Below are positions 9,139-16,806 of a stretch of DNA of 64,000 nucleotides, in pieces. The first letter of the stretch is position 1; each line of letters opens with the position of its first letter. A program made the position numbers and the translations under genes. Source of the stretch: Flavobacterium sp. LMO8 (GTDB lineage Bacteria; Bacteroidota; Bacteroidia; Flavobacteriales; Flavobacteriaceae); assembly GCF_009495755.1 (NCBI RefSeq), contig NZ_WIBJ01000030.1:280640-344639 (forward strand). Reading direction: 5' to 3'. The notes under the pieces were generated by a model. That model was not told the DNA's origin, searched no databases, and was given only the letters and a program-made list of their open reading frames with translations.

Positions 9139-9210
9139 GGCCCGTTCGTCTATCGGTTAGGACGCCAGGTTTTCATCCTGGTAAGAGGGGTTCGATTCCC
9201 CTACGGGCTA
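9139..9210 (+). tRNA. tRNA-Glu (TTC), copy 1 of 4
   Basis: 72 nt fold as a tRNA. The acceptor stem is GGCCCGT/ACGGGCT (first pair G-U). The anticodon stem CCAGG/CCTGG encloses loop TTTTCAT with anticodon TTC, and the T arm is GGGGTTCGATTCCCC. CCA is not encoded. Confidence 0.97.
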
Positions 9211-9242
9211 CAAGTATTGAGGTTACAAAAGAATAGGTTAAT

Positions 9243-9314
9243 GGCCCGTTCGTCTATCGGTTAGGACGCCAGGTTTTCATCCTGGTAAGAGGGGTTCGAT
9301 TCCCCTACGGGCTA
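9243..9314 (+). tRNA. tRNA-Glu (TTC), copy 2 of 4
   Basis: Identical in sequence to copy 1 and offset by exactly 104 bp; anticodon TTC. Confidence 0.97.
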
Positions 9315-9346
9315 CAAGTATTGAGGTTACAAAAGAATAGGTTAAT

Positions 9347-9418
9347 GGCCCGTTCGTCTATCGGTTAGGACGCCAGGTTTTCATCCTGGTAAGAGGGGTT
9401 CGATTCCCCTACGGGCTA
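9347..9418 (+). tRNA. tRNA-Glu (TTC), copy 3 of 4
   Basis: Identical to copies 1 and 2 and again offset by 104 bp; anticodon TTC. Confidence 0.97.
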
Positions 9419-9450
9419 CAAGTATTGAGGTTACAAAAGAATAGGTTAAT

Positions 9451-9522
9451 GGCCCGTTCGTCTATCGGTTAGGACGCCAGGTTTTCATCCTGGTAAGAGG
9501 GGTTCGATTCCCCTACGGGCTA
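9451..9522 (+). tRNA. tRNA-Glu (TTC), copy 4 of 4
   Basis: Identical to the other three copies. The sequence after this copy differs from the 32-nt spacer that follows copies 1-3, marking the end of the duplication. Confidence 0.97.
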
Positions 9523-9546
9523 CAGAATTAGTTGTAAATAAGTTTT

Positions 9547-9582
9547 ATAAAATAATAATTGGTGTCTCTGTTATTATTTTAT
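9547..9582 (+). terminator. Hairpin after the tRNA-Glu array
   Basis: A 12-bp A/T stem (9547-9558 with 9571-9582) encloses a 12-nt loop. It could end the tRNA transcript or be a processing site. Being A/T only, its terminator strength is uncertain. Confidence 0.45.
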
Positions 9583-9584
9583 TA

Positions 9585-9636
9585 GTTAAAACCAAAGTGT
9601 TCGCCTGGGCGAGTGTGGGAGGTTTTTCTTTTTTAA
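9585..9636 (+). promoter_or_regulatory. Structured region upstream of rpsT (terminator or leader)
   Basis: AAAACC at 9588-9593 can pair with GGTTTT at 9621-9626. This encloses a GC-rich hairpin (TCGC 9601-9604 / GCGA 9609-9612, loop CTGG), followed by a T-rich tract at 9623-9634. It may terminate the tRNA operon or act as an attenuator/leader in the S20 mRNA. No match to a named leader family can be asserted from reading alone. Confidence 0.45.
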
Positions 9637-9678
9637 CTAGTAGTTTATAACAATTATTACAATTAAAAAAAGAACAAA

Positions 9679-9930
9679 ATGGCAAATCATAAATCTGCTT
9701 TAAAAAGAATTAGAAGTAACGAGAAAAAAAGAGTGTTGAACAGATACCAACACAAAACTACTCGTAATGCAATCAAAGCTATTCGTTTAGCTACTGATAA
9801 AGCTGAAGCTTCTGCAAAATTATCAACTGTAATTTCTATGATTGATAAATTAGCTAAGAAAAATATCATTCATGATAATAAAGCATCTAACTTAAAATCT
9901 AAGTTAACTAAACATGTAGCTTCTTTATAG
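9679..9930 (+). CDS. rpsT: 30S ribosomal protein S20
   Basis: 83 aa, basic, starting MANHKSALKRIRSNEKKRVL, the canonical S20 N-terminus, followed by the KTTRNAIKAIR helix and ending in NKASNLKSKLTKHV. S20 binds 16S rRNA early in 30S assembly. Length and sequence match the family. A structured region precedes it and an intrinsic terminator follows, so it is probably transcribed alone or by read-through from the tRNA-Glu promoter. Confidence 0.97.
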   Translation: MANHKSALKRIRSNEKKRVLNRYQHKTTRNAIKAIRLATDKAEASAKLSTVISMIDKLAKKNIIHDNKASNLKSKLTKHVASL

Positions 9931-9951
9931 TCTACAGTTACAAATAACACT

Positions 9952-9978
9952 AAAGCTCTCATTATGAGGGCTTTTTTT
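9952..9978 (+). terminator. Intrinsic terminator of rpsT
   Basis: Stem 9952-9961 with 9965-9974 (AAAGCTCTCA/TGAGGGCTTT, one wobble pair) with a 3-nt loop and a T run. Confidence 0.85.
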
Positions 9979-10045
9979 TATGTTAAGCAATTATTATTTT
10001 CAACTAAAGTGTTGATTACTATAGTGTTTTTACAAAAATAAAGAT

Positions 10046-10053
10046 TACCTTTG
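10046..10053 (+). promoter_or_regulatory. Putative -7 element (TACCTTTG) of typA
   Basis: TACCTTTGC, 20 nt before the typA ATG, matches TAnnTTTG. No convincing -33 TTG at standard spacing was found. Confidence 0.5.
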
Positions 10054-10073
10054 CACTTTCAAAAATAAAATAA

Positions 10074-11870
10074 ATGACTTCTATTAGAAACATCGCAATT
10101 ATTGCACACGTTGACCACGGTAAAACTACTTTGGTTGATAAAATTATGTACCACTGTCAATTGTTTCGTGAAAACGAAAACACGGGAGACTTAATCCTAG
10201 ATAATAACGATTTAGAGCGTGAAAGAGGTATTACTATTACTTCTAAAAACGTTTCTGTAACTTATAAAGGAACAAAAATCAACATTATCGATACTCCTGG
10301 TCACGCCGATTTTGGTGGTGAAGTTGAGCGTGTACTTAATATGGCTGATGGTGTTTGTCTTTTAGTAGATGCATTTGAAGGTCCAATGCCTCAAACACGT
10401 TTCGTATTACAAAAAGCAATTGACTTAGGATTAAAACCATGCGTGGTTATTAATAAAGTAGATAAAGAAAACTGTACTCCAGAAGAAGTTCATGAAAAAG
10501 TTTTCGACTTAATGTTTGAATTAGGTGCTACTGAAGCGCAGTTAGATTTCCCAACAGTTTATGGTTCGGCTAAAAATAACTGGATGTCTGATGATTTTAG
10601 AAATCAAACAGAAAACATCGAGCCATTATTAGATATGGTTTTGGAACACGTTCCAGCTCCTAAAGTATCTGAAGGAACTCCTCAAATGTTAATTACCTCT
10701 TTAGATTTCTCTTCATTCACAGGTCGTATAGCGATTGGTCGTTTAGAAAGAGGAGTTTTAAAAGAAGGAATGCCAATATCTTTAGTAAAAAGAGATGGTA
10801 AAGTAATCAAATCAAGAATCAAAGAATTACATACTTTTGAAGGTCTTGGACGTAAAAAAGTAGACGAAGTAGTTGCTGGAGATATTTGTGCAATTATCGG
10901 AATTGAAGGATTTGAAATTGGTGATACTATCGCTGATTTTGAAAATCCAGAAGCTTTACAGACTATTGCAATTGATGAGCCTACAATGAGTATGTTGTTC
11001 ACAATTAACGATTCACCTTTCTTTGGTAAAGAAGGTAAATTTGTAACATCGCGTCACATTAGAGATCGTCTAACTAAAGAATTAGAGAAAAACTTAGCAA
11101 TGAAGTTAGGTGAAACTGATTCTGCTGATAAATTTATGGTTTTTGGTCGTGGAGTTCTTCACTTATCGGTTCTTATTGAAACGATGAGAAGAGAAGGTTA
11201 TGAATTACAAATTGGTCAACCACAGGTAATCATTAAAGAAATTGATGGTCAAAAATGTGAGCCAATTGAAGAATTAACAATCGATTTACCAGAAAACCTT
11301 TCAGGTAGAGCAGTTGAATTCGTAACTATCCGTAAAGGAGAAATGTTATCTATGGAAGCTAAAGGAGATCGTATGATTATTAAATTTAATATTCCATCTC
11401 GTGGAATCATTGGTTTAAGAAATCAGTTATTAACAGCTACTGCAGGTGAAGCAATTATGTCGCACCGTTACATTGGATATGAACCTTTCAAAGGAGCAAT
11501 TCCAGGGCGTAACAATGGTTCGTTAATTTCTATGGAAAACGGAAAAGCTATTCCTTATTCTATTGACAAATTACAAGATCGTGGTAAATTCTTCGTGGAA
11601 CCAAATGCTGAGATTTATGAAGGTCAAGTAATTGGTGAAAACTCTCGTGGTGATGATATGTGTATCAACGTAACTAAGGCTAAAAAACAGTCAAACGTAC
11701 GTTCATCTGGAAATGATGAAAAAGCAAGAATTATTCCACCGATTATTTTCTCATTAGAAGAAGCGTTAGAATACATTCAAAAAGATGAATATGTTGAGGT
11801 TACTCCAAAATCTATTCGTTTAAGAAAAATTTATTTAACAGAAAACGACAGAAAACGTTTTAAAGTATAA
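10074..11870 (+). CDS. typA: Ribosome-binding translational GTPase TypA/BipA
   Basis: 598 aa, the full length of TypA/BipA. The N-terminal GTPase domain has the G1 motif AHVDHGKTT, switch I with RERGITITSKN, G3 DTPGHAD and G4 NKVDK. Domains II, III and V (EF-G-like) follow, then the BipA-specific C-terminal domain with ENSRGDDMCINVTKAKKQSN and a final LRKIYLTENDRKRFK. BipA binds the 70S ribosome and supports 50S assembly and growth under stress, especially cold. It is flanked by its own promoter element and a perfect terminator hairpin, so it is probably a single-gene unit. Confidence 0.96.
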   Translation: MTSIRNIAIIAHVDHGKTTLVDKIMYHCQLFRENENTGDLILDNNDLERERGITITSKNVSVTYKGTKINIIDTPGHADFGGEVERVLNMADGVCLLVDAFEGPMPQTRFVLQKAIDLGLKPCVVINKVDKENCTPEEVHEKVFDLMFELGATEAQLDFPTVYGSAKNNWMSDDFRNQTENIEPLLDMVLEHVPAPKVSEGTPQMLITSLDFSSFTGRIAIGRLERGVLKEGMPISLVKRDGKVIKSRIKELHTFEGLGRKKVDEVVAGDICAIIGIEGFEIGDTIADFENPEALQTIAIDEPTMSMLFTINDSPFFGKEGKFVTSRHIRDRLTKELEKNLAMKLGETDSADKFMVFGRGVLHLSVLIETMRREGYELQIGQPQVIIKEIDGQKCEPIEELTIDLPENLSGRAVEFVTIRKGEMLSMEAKGDRMIIKFNIPSRGIIGLRNQLLTATAGEAIMSHRYIGYEPFKGAIPGRNNGSLISMENGKAIPYSIDKLQDRGKFFVEPNAEIYEGQVIGENSRGDDMCINVTKAKKQSNVRSSGNDEKARIIPPIIFSLEEALEYIQKDEYVEVTPKSIRLRKIYLTENDRKRFKV

Positions 11871-11878
11871 TTAATATG

Positions 11879-11905
11879 AATCCCGATGAAAATCGGGATT
11901 TTTTA
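11879..11905 (+). terminator. Intrinsic terminator of typA
   Basis: Stem 11879-11887 with 11892-11900 (AATCCCGAT/ATCGGGATT), loop GAAA, followed by T residues. Confidence 0.9.
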
Positions 11906-11917
11906 GCATAAACAAGA

Positions 11918-12349
11918 ATGGAAATTAAATTGAAATACGGAATTGACAATTTGCTTTTCGGAATGAAAGAGCAAGATGTTACTAAAATTTTGGGTAAGCC
12001 AGATACACAATATAAAGACGAAGAAGAGAATGTTGTTTTTATGTACAACGCTAGAAAACTTCGTTTGATTTTTTACAAAGAAGAAGCTTTTAGATTAGGA
12101 TATATGACGACATCTAATCCAATAGTGAAGTTATTCAATACGACTATTATTGGTAAGAATTGGAGCGATGTTTTTCCTGTTTTAGAGAAGAACAAAGTAA
12201 AATCATTTGAAACTGATACAGTAGAAGGAATGATGAGTTACTTTAACGAAGAAAATTGGTTATTCATTCACGTTGATTATAACGAAATTGTGAAGATTGA
12301 AGTTGGTGCCGTTTTTAGTGATAAAGACGAATTTGACTGGAGATTTTAG
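11918..12349 (+). CDS. Uncharacterised 143-aa protein
   Basis: I do not recognise a named family. There is no signal peptide or membrane segment; the protein is acidic and mixed alpha/beta. The N-terminus (YGIDNLLFGMKEQDVTKILG, then KPD) has the pattern seen in BamE/OmlA-like folds, where a G-M-x-x-x-x-V turn precedes LGKPD. That similarity may be superficial. The C-terminus reads IHVDYNEIVKIEVGAVFSDK. It begins 13 bp after the typA terminator hairpin, so it either uses read-through or a promoter hidden in the typA end. Coding character is good: long open frame, normal flavobacterial codon use, ATG start. It is a real but hypothetical cytoplasmic protein. Confidence 0.7.
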   Translation: MEIKLKYGIDNLLFGMKEQDVTKILGKPDTQYKDEEENVVFMYNARKLRLIFYKEEAFRLGYMTTSNPIVKLFNTTIIGKNWSDVFPVLEKNKVKSFETDTVEGMMSYFNEENWLFIHVDYNEIVKIEVGAVFSDKDEFDWRF

Positions 12350-12649
12350 ATTATTAGTAAAAAAAACGGTTATTTTTAACTAAATATGCCTCAAAAAGTT
12401 TAAGACTATTTGAGGTGTTTTTATGAAAATTAAAGGGCAAAGTGTCAAAAATTAATTAAACTTGTTGCAATAAAATAAAGTTTTAATACGTTGTTAATTT
12501 TTTGAATACGAAAATTCACCGAACTTAAAGGATCTCTCTTAGACACATAGTTATTGTAGAAATAAGTTTTCTAAAATTTTAGTCCGAAGCTTTGGACGTT
12601 GCACTTTGCATAGCAAACATTAGCTATTCGATAATTTAAAAATTTAATC
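12350..12649. other. 300-bp spacer before the ABM-domain gene
   Basis: Apart from the hairpin at 12389-12415 this spacer holds no open frame I would call. Small inverted repeats occur at 12581-12594 (GTCC..GGAC around an AAGCTT core) and 12598-12617 (TTGC..GCAA). They could be part of a leader RNA or a worn dispersed repeat. No clear TAnnTTTG promoter was found. Confidence 0.4.
12389..12421 (+). terminator. Putative terminator after the 143-aa gene
   Basis: CCTCAAA at 12389-12395 pairs with TTTGAGG at 12409-12415, loop 13 nt, followed by a T-rich stretch. It is weaker than the other terminators here. Confidence 0.5.
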
Positions 12650-12937
12650 ATGTACTACGCAGTAATTTTTACCTCTACTAGAACCGAAGTAGAAGCAAGT
12701 TATGCCGAAATGGCAATTAAAATGGTGGAATTAGCCAAAGCCCAACGTGGATTTATAGATATGGAAAGCGCCCGAAGCGAAATTGGAATTACCGTTTCGT
12801 ATTGGGAAAGCTTGGAAGCCATAAAAAACTGGAAAGCTAATATGGAACATCTAGAAGCACAAGAAAAAGGTAAAACTACTTGGTACAAAAATTATAAAGT
12901 GAGAATTGCTATAGTGGAAAGGGAATATGAGTTTTAA
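12650..12937 (+). CDS. ABM-domain (antibiotic biosynthesis monooxygenase-like) protein
   Basis: 95 aa, a single dimeric alpha/beta-barrel ABM fold: first strand MYYAVIFTSTR, helix AEMAIKMVELAKAQRGFIDM, then ESARSEIGITVSYWESLEA and IKNWKANMEHLEAQEKGKTT. The pattern GITVSYWESLEAIKNWK is typical of COG2329-type stand-alone ABM proteins. Members include heme-degrading and quinol-oxidising enzymes, but many are uncharacterised, and heme ligands cannot be judged from this sequence. It is isolated between a 300-bp spacer and a repeat-rich region, so context gives no further hint. Confidence 0.8.
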   Translation: MYYAVIFTSTRTEVEASYAEMAIKMVELAKAQRGFIDMESARSEIGITVSYWESLEAIKNWKANMEHLEAQEKGKTTWYKNYKVRIAIVEREYEF

Positions 12938-12996
12938 AAGGGTGATTTAAACGTTAAGTTTTTTTGCATATTTTTTCATGCTGTTAAGTGTTTTTT

Positions 12997-13144
12997 AAAC
13001 GCAAAGGGCTAAGTTTTTTCGCAAAGCACGCAAGGTTTAAACCTAAGTTTGTCATGCTATTAATAATCTTTTTTATGTCATCCCTACGTGATTTTACCAG
13101 CTATATTACTTTAAGTTACCCATATTCCATGCCTAACGGCATTT
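12997..13144 (+). repeat. Complex dispersed repeat, arm A of an inverted pair
   Basis: Order on plus: GCAAAG-type short repeats (12997-13035), GTCATGCTATTAA (13051-13063), ATGTCATCCCTACG (13075-13088) and an ATGCCTAACGGCAT hairpin (13129-13142). The same modules occur in the same order on the minus strand at 15895-16046. Modules diverge in detail but keep order and spacing. A partial extra copy of the TCATGCT module lies at 12976-12987. Confidence 0.8.
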
Positions 13145-13164
13145 CAAACAGTTGTATTTACTTT

Positions 13165-13262
13165 TTTAGTTCCGTAGGAACGGAATTTTGGTAGCTCCGT
13201 AGGAACGCAATATGGGTAAAAAATAAACACAACGATTAAAAAGTCCAGTAGGGACGATATTT
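13165..13262. repeat. Cluster of CCGTAGGAACG-type repeats
   Basis: TTCCGTAGGAACG (about 13170), CTCCGTAGGAACGCAATATGGG (split by spacing, about 13195) and TCCAGTAGGGACGATAT (about 13243) are related units in tandem. The CCNGTAGGRACG core resembles intergenic repeats often seen in flavobacterial genomes. With arm A they fill the whole 326-bp gap between the ABM gene and the next gene; I see no coding potential there. Confidence 0.7.
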
Positions 13263-13263
13263 T

Positions 13264-13638
13264 TTATTTGATTACAACTGAAATTTCTTCTAAAGATATA
13301 TTTTTTGGATGTAATAAATTATATGTGAATAATAATGGATGATATCGTTTTAAAATCAATGATTCTGGATTTTTGATTGTCAATCTTAACTTTGAATATT
13401 TTTGATTTTCAAATTTAAAAGCAAGTACAGCTTGTTGGCTACTGATGTAAGCTTGTCTTCTTAATCCAAAAAAATCTTTTGATTTAAGCACTACATTTTT
13501 TTCTGATTCGATATTAATGAGCTCAATGTCTAAATCTTCAAGGTTTTTAATGTACCATCCTCCAGTAAAATATATTTGATAACTACCATAACTTAGTTCA
13601 AATTCATGTGATTTTTCTTTAATGTAGAATTTTTCCAT
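13264..13638 (-). CDS. Uncharacterised 124-aa protein
   Basis: No family recognised. 124 aa from the ATG at 13636-13638 (MEKFYIKEKSHEFELSYGSY). An upstream ATG at 13671 would add 11 residues but lies upstream of a TATATTTG promoter element. The protein is soluble, beta-rich and without signal peptide, with alternating hydrophobic strands (YQIYFTGGWYIKNLEDLDIE, then SKLRLTIKNPESLILKRYHP). The fold is unknown. The gene lies between two repeat regions and downstream of the DUF349 gene, from which a terminator separates it. Its position beside dispersed repeats could mean it was acquired, but its base composition does not stand out from its neighbours. Confidence 0.6.
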   Translation of the reverse strand: MEKFYIKEKSHEFELSYGSYQIYFTGGWYIKNLEDLDIELINIESEKNVVLKSKDFFGLRRQAYISSQQAVLAFKFENQKYSKLRLTIKNPESLILKRYHPLLFTYNLLHPKNISLEEISVVIK

Positions 13639-13658
13639 TTTTATATTTGATTCTATCA

Positions 13659-13666
13659 CAAATATA
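13659..13666 (-). promoter_or_regulatory. Putative promoter of the 124-aa gene (TATATTTG)
   Basis: On minus, TATATTTG lies 21 nt upstream of the ATG. A TTG (13685-13687 on plus as CAA) lies 18 nt further upstream. Confidence 0.55.
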
Positions 13667-13725
13667 TCCAAATTCCCACAAACTCAATTACAGCTTTTCT
13701 GTACATTTTAAAACAAGCAAAAAAA

Positions 13726-13749
13726 AATCCCAAGCTTTCACTTGGGATT
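13726..13749 (-). terminator. Intrinsic terminator of the DUF349 gene
   Basis: Stem 13726-13734 with 13741-13749 (AATCCCAAG/CTTGGGATT), loop 6 nt, with a U run on the minus strand (A run at 13719-13727). It starts 6 bp past the stop codon. Confidence 0.9.
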
Positions 13750-13754
13750 CTATC

Positions 13755-15638
13755 TTACATATTTTTAATTTGCTGTAGCTTTTCTTTCCACAATTTCAAG
13801 TCGTCTTTGTGGCGTTCAATGTTTTTCTGAACTTCCTTAATAAAAGGATTTTCACCTTTCGAACTACTGCTAATAAACTGAATGTTGTTCTCTAATTGGA
13901 AAATTTCGCTTTGTACTTCATCAATTTTCTTTCTAATAAAGAATTGCTCTTGTTCTAAAGCACGTTTGTCATCGTTGTCGCTCATTTGCTCTAAACGGTT
14001 GCTAAAACGCATCATTTCGGTGTCTTTTTTAGACATGCTTAGTTTTTCAAACAAGGCATCTAAAATCTTATTGAATTTCCCTTCAATGTGTCTTCTGTTA
14101 AAAGGCACTTTTCCAAAAGTTTTCCAAGTCGCAATGTGCTCTTTTATCGCATCTAAATCGGCTTTGTGTTCGCCACTTAATGTAAACGATTTCAACTCTT
14201 CTAAGAATGCTTTTTTCTTTTCAAATGCTTCTACTTCTTCACCAGTTTCGGCATTTTTAGCTTCGTGCATTCTATCAAAATACGCATTACACGCATCTTT
14301 AAAGTCTTTCCAAATGCTATCCGAATATTTACGAGGCACATGTCCAATTTTTTTCCAATCGTCCTGAATTTTCTTCATAACAGGAGTAGTGGCAGCGAAA
14401 TCGGTACTTTCTTTTAACGATTTTGCTTTTTCAACTAATTCCAATTTCTTAGTTAAATTCTCGTGTTGCTCGTGTTTGATGTCTTTATAGAAAACATTTT
14501 TGTGTGCATTAAAAGCTCGAACCGCATTTTTAAATTTAGCCCAAGTTTCCTCAGTCACTTCCGTTGGAACTTTGCCTGCTTTAAAGAACGCTTCGCGCAA
14601 CGCTTCCATTTTCTTAATTTGCGCTTGCCATCCACTGTGCGAATCGATTTTCTCGGTTCCCAAAGCCTCAATCAGCAATATAATTTCGTTCTTAATCGCT
14701 AAATTATCCGTTTCTTTTCCTCTTGCTACTGCATATAATGATTCGCGCTTATCGTGCATTTGTTTGGTAATTTCGCTGAATTCGTCCCAAATCGCTTCTC
14801 TGTGTTCACGATCAACAGGACCAATTTCTTCTTTCCAAACGCGGTGTAACAATTGCAATTCACGGAATGCTTTCATTACATCTTCTTCTTTTAGCAATTC
14901 CTTCGCTTTAGCAATAATATGTTGCTTTTGCTCTAAATTGTGTTTCAAATCTAAATCACGCGCTTCTTTATCTAAGTGCATGATGTCGTAAAAACGCTCA
15001 ATATGAAAATGGTAATTGTTCCACAAGATGTTGTATTTATCTCTAGGAATTGCACCTGCATTTTTCCAACGCTCGCGAATGTCGTTTACTTTTTTGAACA
15101 TATCGCCAATATTCGAATCACCCGAATCGATTAAGTTTTTCAACTCTTCGATTAAGCCTTCACGAACGGCAAAATTTTGCTCTAAATTGTTTTGTAATTG
15201 TTTGAAATGTTTGGCTTTGCTTGCTTTGTAAGTGTTGTAAATGCCGTCAAACTTATTTTTTAAAGGAAAGTGATACTCAAAATCTAAACCTTCTTCGTTG
15301 TTTTGAGCTAAGAATTCCTCTTTTTTCTCGTCTATAAAATGGTGGTATTTGTCCGAAAAAGCTTTTCTAATGCCTTCTACATGGTCTTTAATCGCCATTA
15401 CTTTTTCGTTATCGACTAATTTCTCCAGCTCATCGGTTAAGGCTTCCATCGACATTGCATCGTACTCCAATACCGGAATTTCGTGCTTTTCTTTTATCGA
15501 ATCATCTTCGCTTTCTTCTGCATTAGAATTGTCTATTTCCTCTAATACCGATTGACTAATAATGGTTGCATTATCTAATTGCTCCATTTGGTCTTGTCCA
15601 TCTGCGTTGTGCAGGTTATCATGTGTTGCTTCTGACAT
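13755..15638 (-). CDS. DUF349 repeat protein
   Basis: 627 aa, acidic at the N-terminus (residues about 1-60, rich in Asp/Glu/Asn) and then almost entirely helical and charged. Several copies of the DUF349 unit follow, recognisable by spaced tryptophans in contexts such as NDIRERWKNAGAIPRDKYNI, LHRVWKEEIGPVDREHREAI, REAFFKAGKVPTEVTEETWA and QDDWKKIGHVPRKYSDSIWK. The C-terminus is coiled-coil-like and ends LKLWKEKLQQIKNM. There is no signal peptide, so it is cytoplasmic. The molecular function of DUF349 proteins is not established. The gene is usually near aroE in flavobacteria, as here, but in this window it sits between inverted repeat arms. Confidence 0.88.
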   Translation of the reverse strand: MSEATHDNLHNADGQDQMEQLDNATIISQSVLEEIDNSNAEESEDDSIKEKHEIPVLEYDAMSMEALTDELEKLVDNEKVMAIKDHVEGIRKAFSDKYHHFIDEKKEEFLAQNNEEGLDFEYHFPLKNKFDGIYNTYKASKAKHFKQLQNNLEQNFAVREGLIEELKNLIDSGDSNIGDMFKKVNDIRERWKNAGAIPRDKYNILWNNYHFHIERFYDIMHLDKEARDLDLKHNLEQKQHIIAKAKELLKEEDVMKAFRELQLLHRVWKEEIGPVDREHREAIWDEFSEITKQMHDKRESLYAVARGKETDNLAIKNEIILLIEALGTEKIDSHSGWQAQIKKMEALREAFFKAGKVPTEVTEETWAKFKNAVRAFNAHKNVFYKDIKHEQHENLTKKLELVEKAKSLKESTDFAATTPVMKKIQDDWKKIGHVPRKYSDSIWKDFKDACNAYFDRMHEAKNAETGEEVEAFEKKKAFLEELKSFTLSGEHKADLDAIKEHIATWKTFGKVPFNRRHIEGKFNKILDALFEKLSMSKKDTEMMRFSNRLEQMSDNDDKRALEQEQFFIRKKIDEVQSEIFQLENNIQFISSSSKGENPFIKEVQKNIERHKDDLKLWKEKLQQIKNM

Positions 15639-15766
15639 TGAGTAAATGCTTAAGGTTACTAATATGGTGTGAAGATACTAAAGCACTCCGAAAATTCAAA
15701 AAAAATCGTCCAATTATCCGTTATTTTCTTTGAAACGAGTGTTTTGGGCTTTTTTGCTATCCATTT

Positions 15767-15819
15767 TCCCGCTATCCGCTATATCCGCCAAGGCGAGATG
15801 TCGCTTCTATCGGGGTTAG
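15767..15819. repeat. Dispersed imperfect-hairpin repeat, copy 2 (GCTATATCC family)
   Basis: Matches the copy at 4833-4886 across its length: CCCGCTATCCGCTATATCCG, then AAGGCGAGATGTCGCTTC, then ATCGGGGTTAG. Differences are scattered substitutions, as expected of an old repeat family. Confidence 0.8.
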
Positions 15820-15894
15820 ATAGCCATCAAAAGGCTTTCTTGGGATTGGTTTTTGAAGAAGTTATGGTTTTGTACTTTTTCAACAGACCAACTT

Positions 15895-16046
15895 AAAATG
15901 CCGCTAGGCATGAAATCTCGGTAATTAATGAATAGATAAGTGAATAAATCCCGTAGGGATGACATAAAAGAGATACTTAATAGCATGACAAACTGTGTGT
16001 GAAAATCTTTGCGAACTTTGCGAAAAACTTTGCGTCTTTGCGGTTA
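15895..16046 (-). repeat. Complex dispersed repeat, arm B of an inverted pair
   Basis: On minus the order is GCAAAG-type repeats (16046-16005), GTCATGCTATTAAG (around 15985), ATGTCATCCCTACGGG (around 15960) and an ATGCCTAGCGGCAT hairpin (15898-15911). This is collinear with arm A at 12997-13144 on plus. Together with the hairpin repeat at 15767-15819 it occupies most of the 412-bp gap between the DUF349 gene and aroE. The remaining bases show no gene. Confidence 0.8.
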
Positions 16047-16050
16047 AATT

Positions 16051-16806
16051 TTACTCATTCCAAATCTTCCAAGTCTTTTCCGCTTGTAAAACCAACATTT
16101 CATAACCGTTTTTAGTTACAGCGCCTTGTGCTTTAGCTTTTCTTAAAAATGCAGTTTCTTCTGGATTGTAAATTAAGTCGTAAGCAATATGTTTTTTGGT
16201 AAACAAACTGTAATCTAAGTTTGGACAATCGGCTACATTAGGATGCGTTCCTACTGGAGTGGTGTTGATGATAATAGTATATTCTTCAAAAATAGCAGCG
16301 TCTAATTCTTCATATTTGTATTGAAATTCATCTGCGTTTCTAGAAACAAAATCATATTCGATTTTTAGGCTTCGTAAAGCATAAGCAATGGCTTTACTTG
16401 CGCCACCAGTTCCTAAAATCAATGCTTTTTTGTGATGGTCTTTCACTAAAGGTTTTATCGATTTTTTAAATCCGTAGTAATCGGTGTTGTGACCTTTTAG
16501 TTTTTTCTTTTTGGAAATCGTAATGCAATTAACCGCACCAATTTTCTCCGCCGTTTTTGATAATTTATCCAAATACGGAATAATCTCTTCCTTGTATGGA
16601 ATGGTAACATTTAAACCACGTAAACCTTTAATTTCAGTGATTACTTTAGGAAACTCTTTGATGTTTTCAATGTCGTAATTTTTGTATTCGCAATTGTCAA
16701 AATGACCAATTTCAAATTTTTCATTGAAATACTTTTTAGAAAAAGAATAGCTAATATTTCGGCCAATTAAGCCAAATTTCAACTGTTTTTTTGTTTTCTT
16801 TTTCAT
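16051..16806 (-). CDS. aroE: Shikimate dehydrogenase
   Basis: 251 aa, a normal short AroE. The N-terminal substrate domain starts FGLIGRNISYSFSKKYFNEK, a conserved SYSxSxxxFNxxF pattern that binds shikimate, and continues to GLRGLNVTIPYKEEI with the catalytic lysine in the NVTxPxK motif. The NADP domain carries ALILGTGGASKAIAYAL and TIIINTTPVGTHPN. It ends in GYEMLVLQAEKTWKIW. The enzyme reduces 3-dehydroshikimate to shikimate with NADPH in aromatic amino acid synthesis. The N-terminal KKKTKKQ extension could be shorter in reality. The reading direction matches the long minus-strand block upstream of it. Confidence 0.95.
   Translation of the reverse strand: MKKKTKKQLKFGLIGRNISYSFSKKYFNEKFEIGHFDNCEYKNYDIENIKEFPKVITEIKGLRGLNVTIPYKEEIIPYLDKLSKTAEKIGAVNCITISKKKKLKGHNTDYYGFKKSIKPLVKDHHKKALILGTGGASKAIAYALRSLKIEYDFVSRNADEFQYKYEELDAAIFEEYTIIINTTPVGTHPNVADCPNLDYSLFTKKHIAYDLIYNPEETAFLRKAKAQGAVTKNGYEMLVLQAEKTWKIWNE

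Larger units (their letters stand above)
9139..9522 (+). repeat. Exact 104-bp tandem repeat containing the tRNA-Glu genes
   Basis: Each unit is a 72-nt tRNA plus a 32-nt spacer. The spacers at 9211-9242, 9315-9346 and 9419-9450 are identical to each other, so the array is 3 full units plus a fourth tRNA without spacer. Confidence 0.95.

Noticed and set aside
9139..9522. Regular 104-bp repeats that might be read as a CRISPR array
   Set aside because: The repeated part is a full tRNA-Glu with a correct cloverleaf and the spacers are identical rather than unique, so it is not CRISPR.
13264..13638. 124-aa protein as phage or defence gene
   Set aside because: No recognisable motif and no phage or defence neighbours; only nearby repeats, which is not sufficient.
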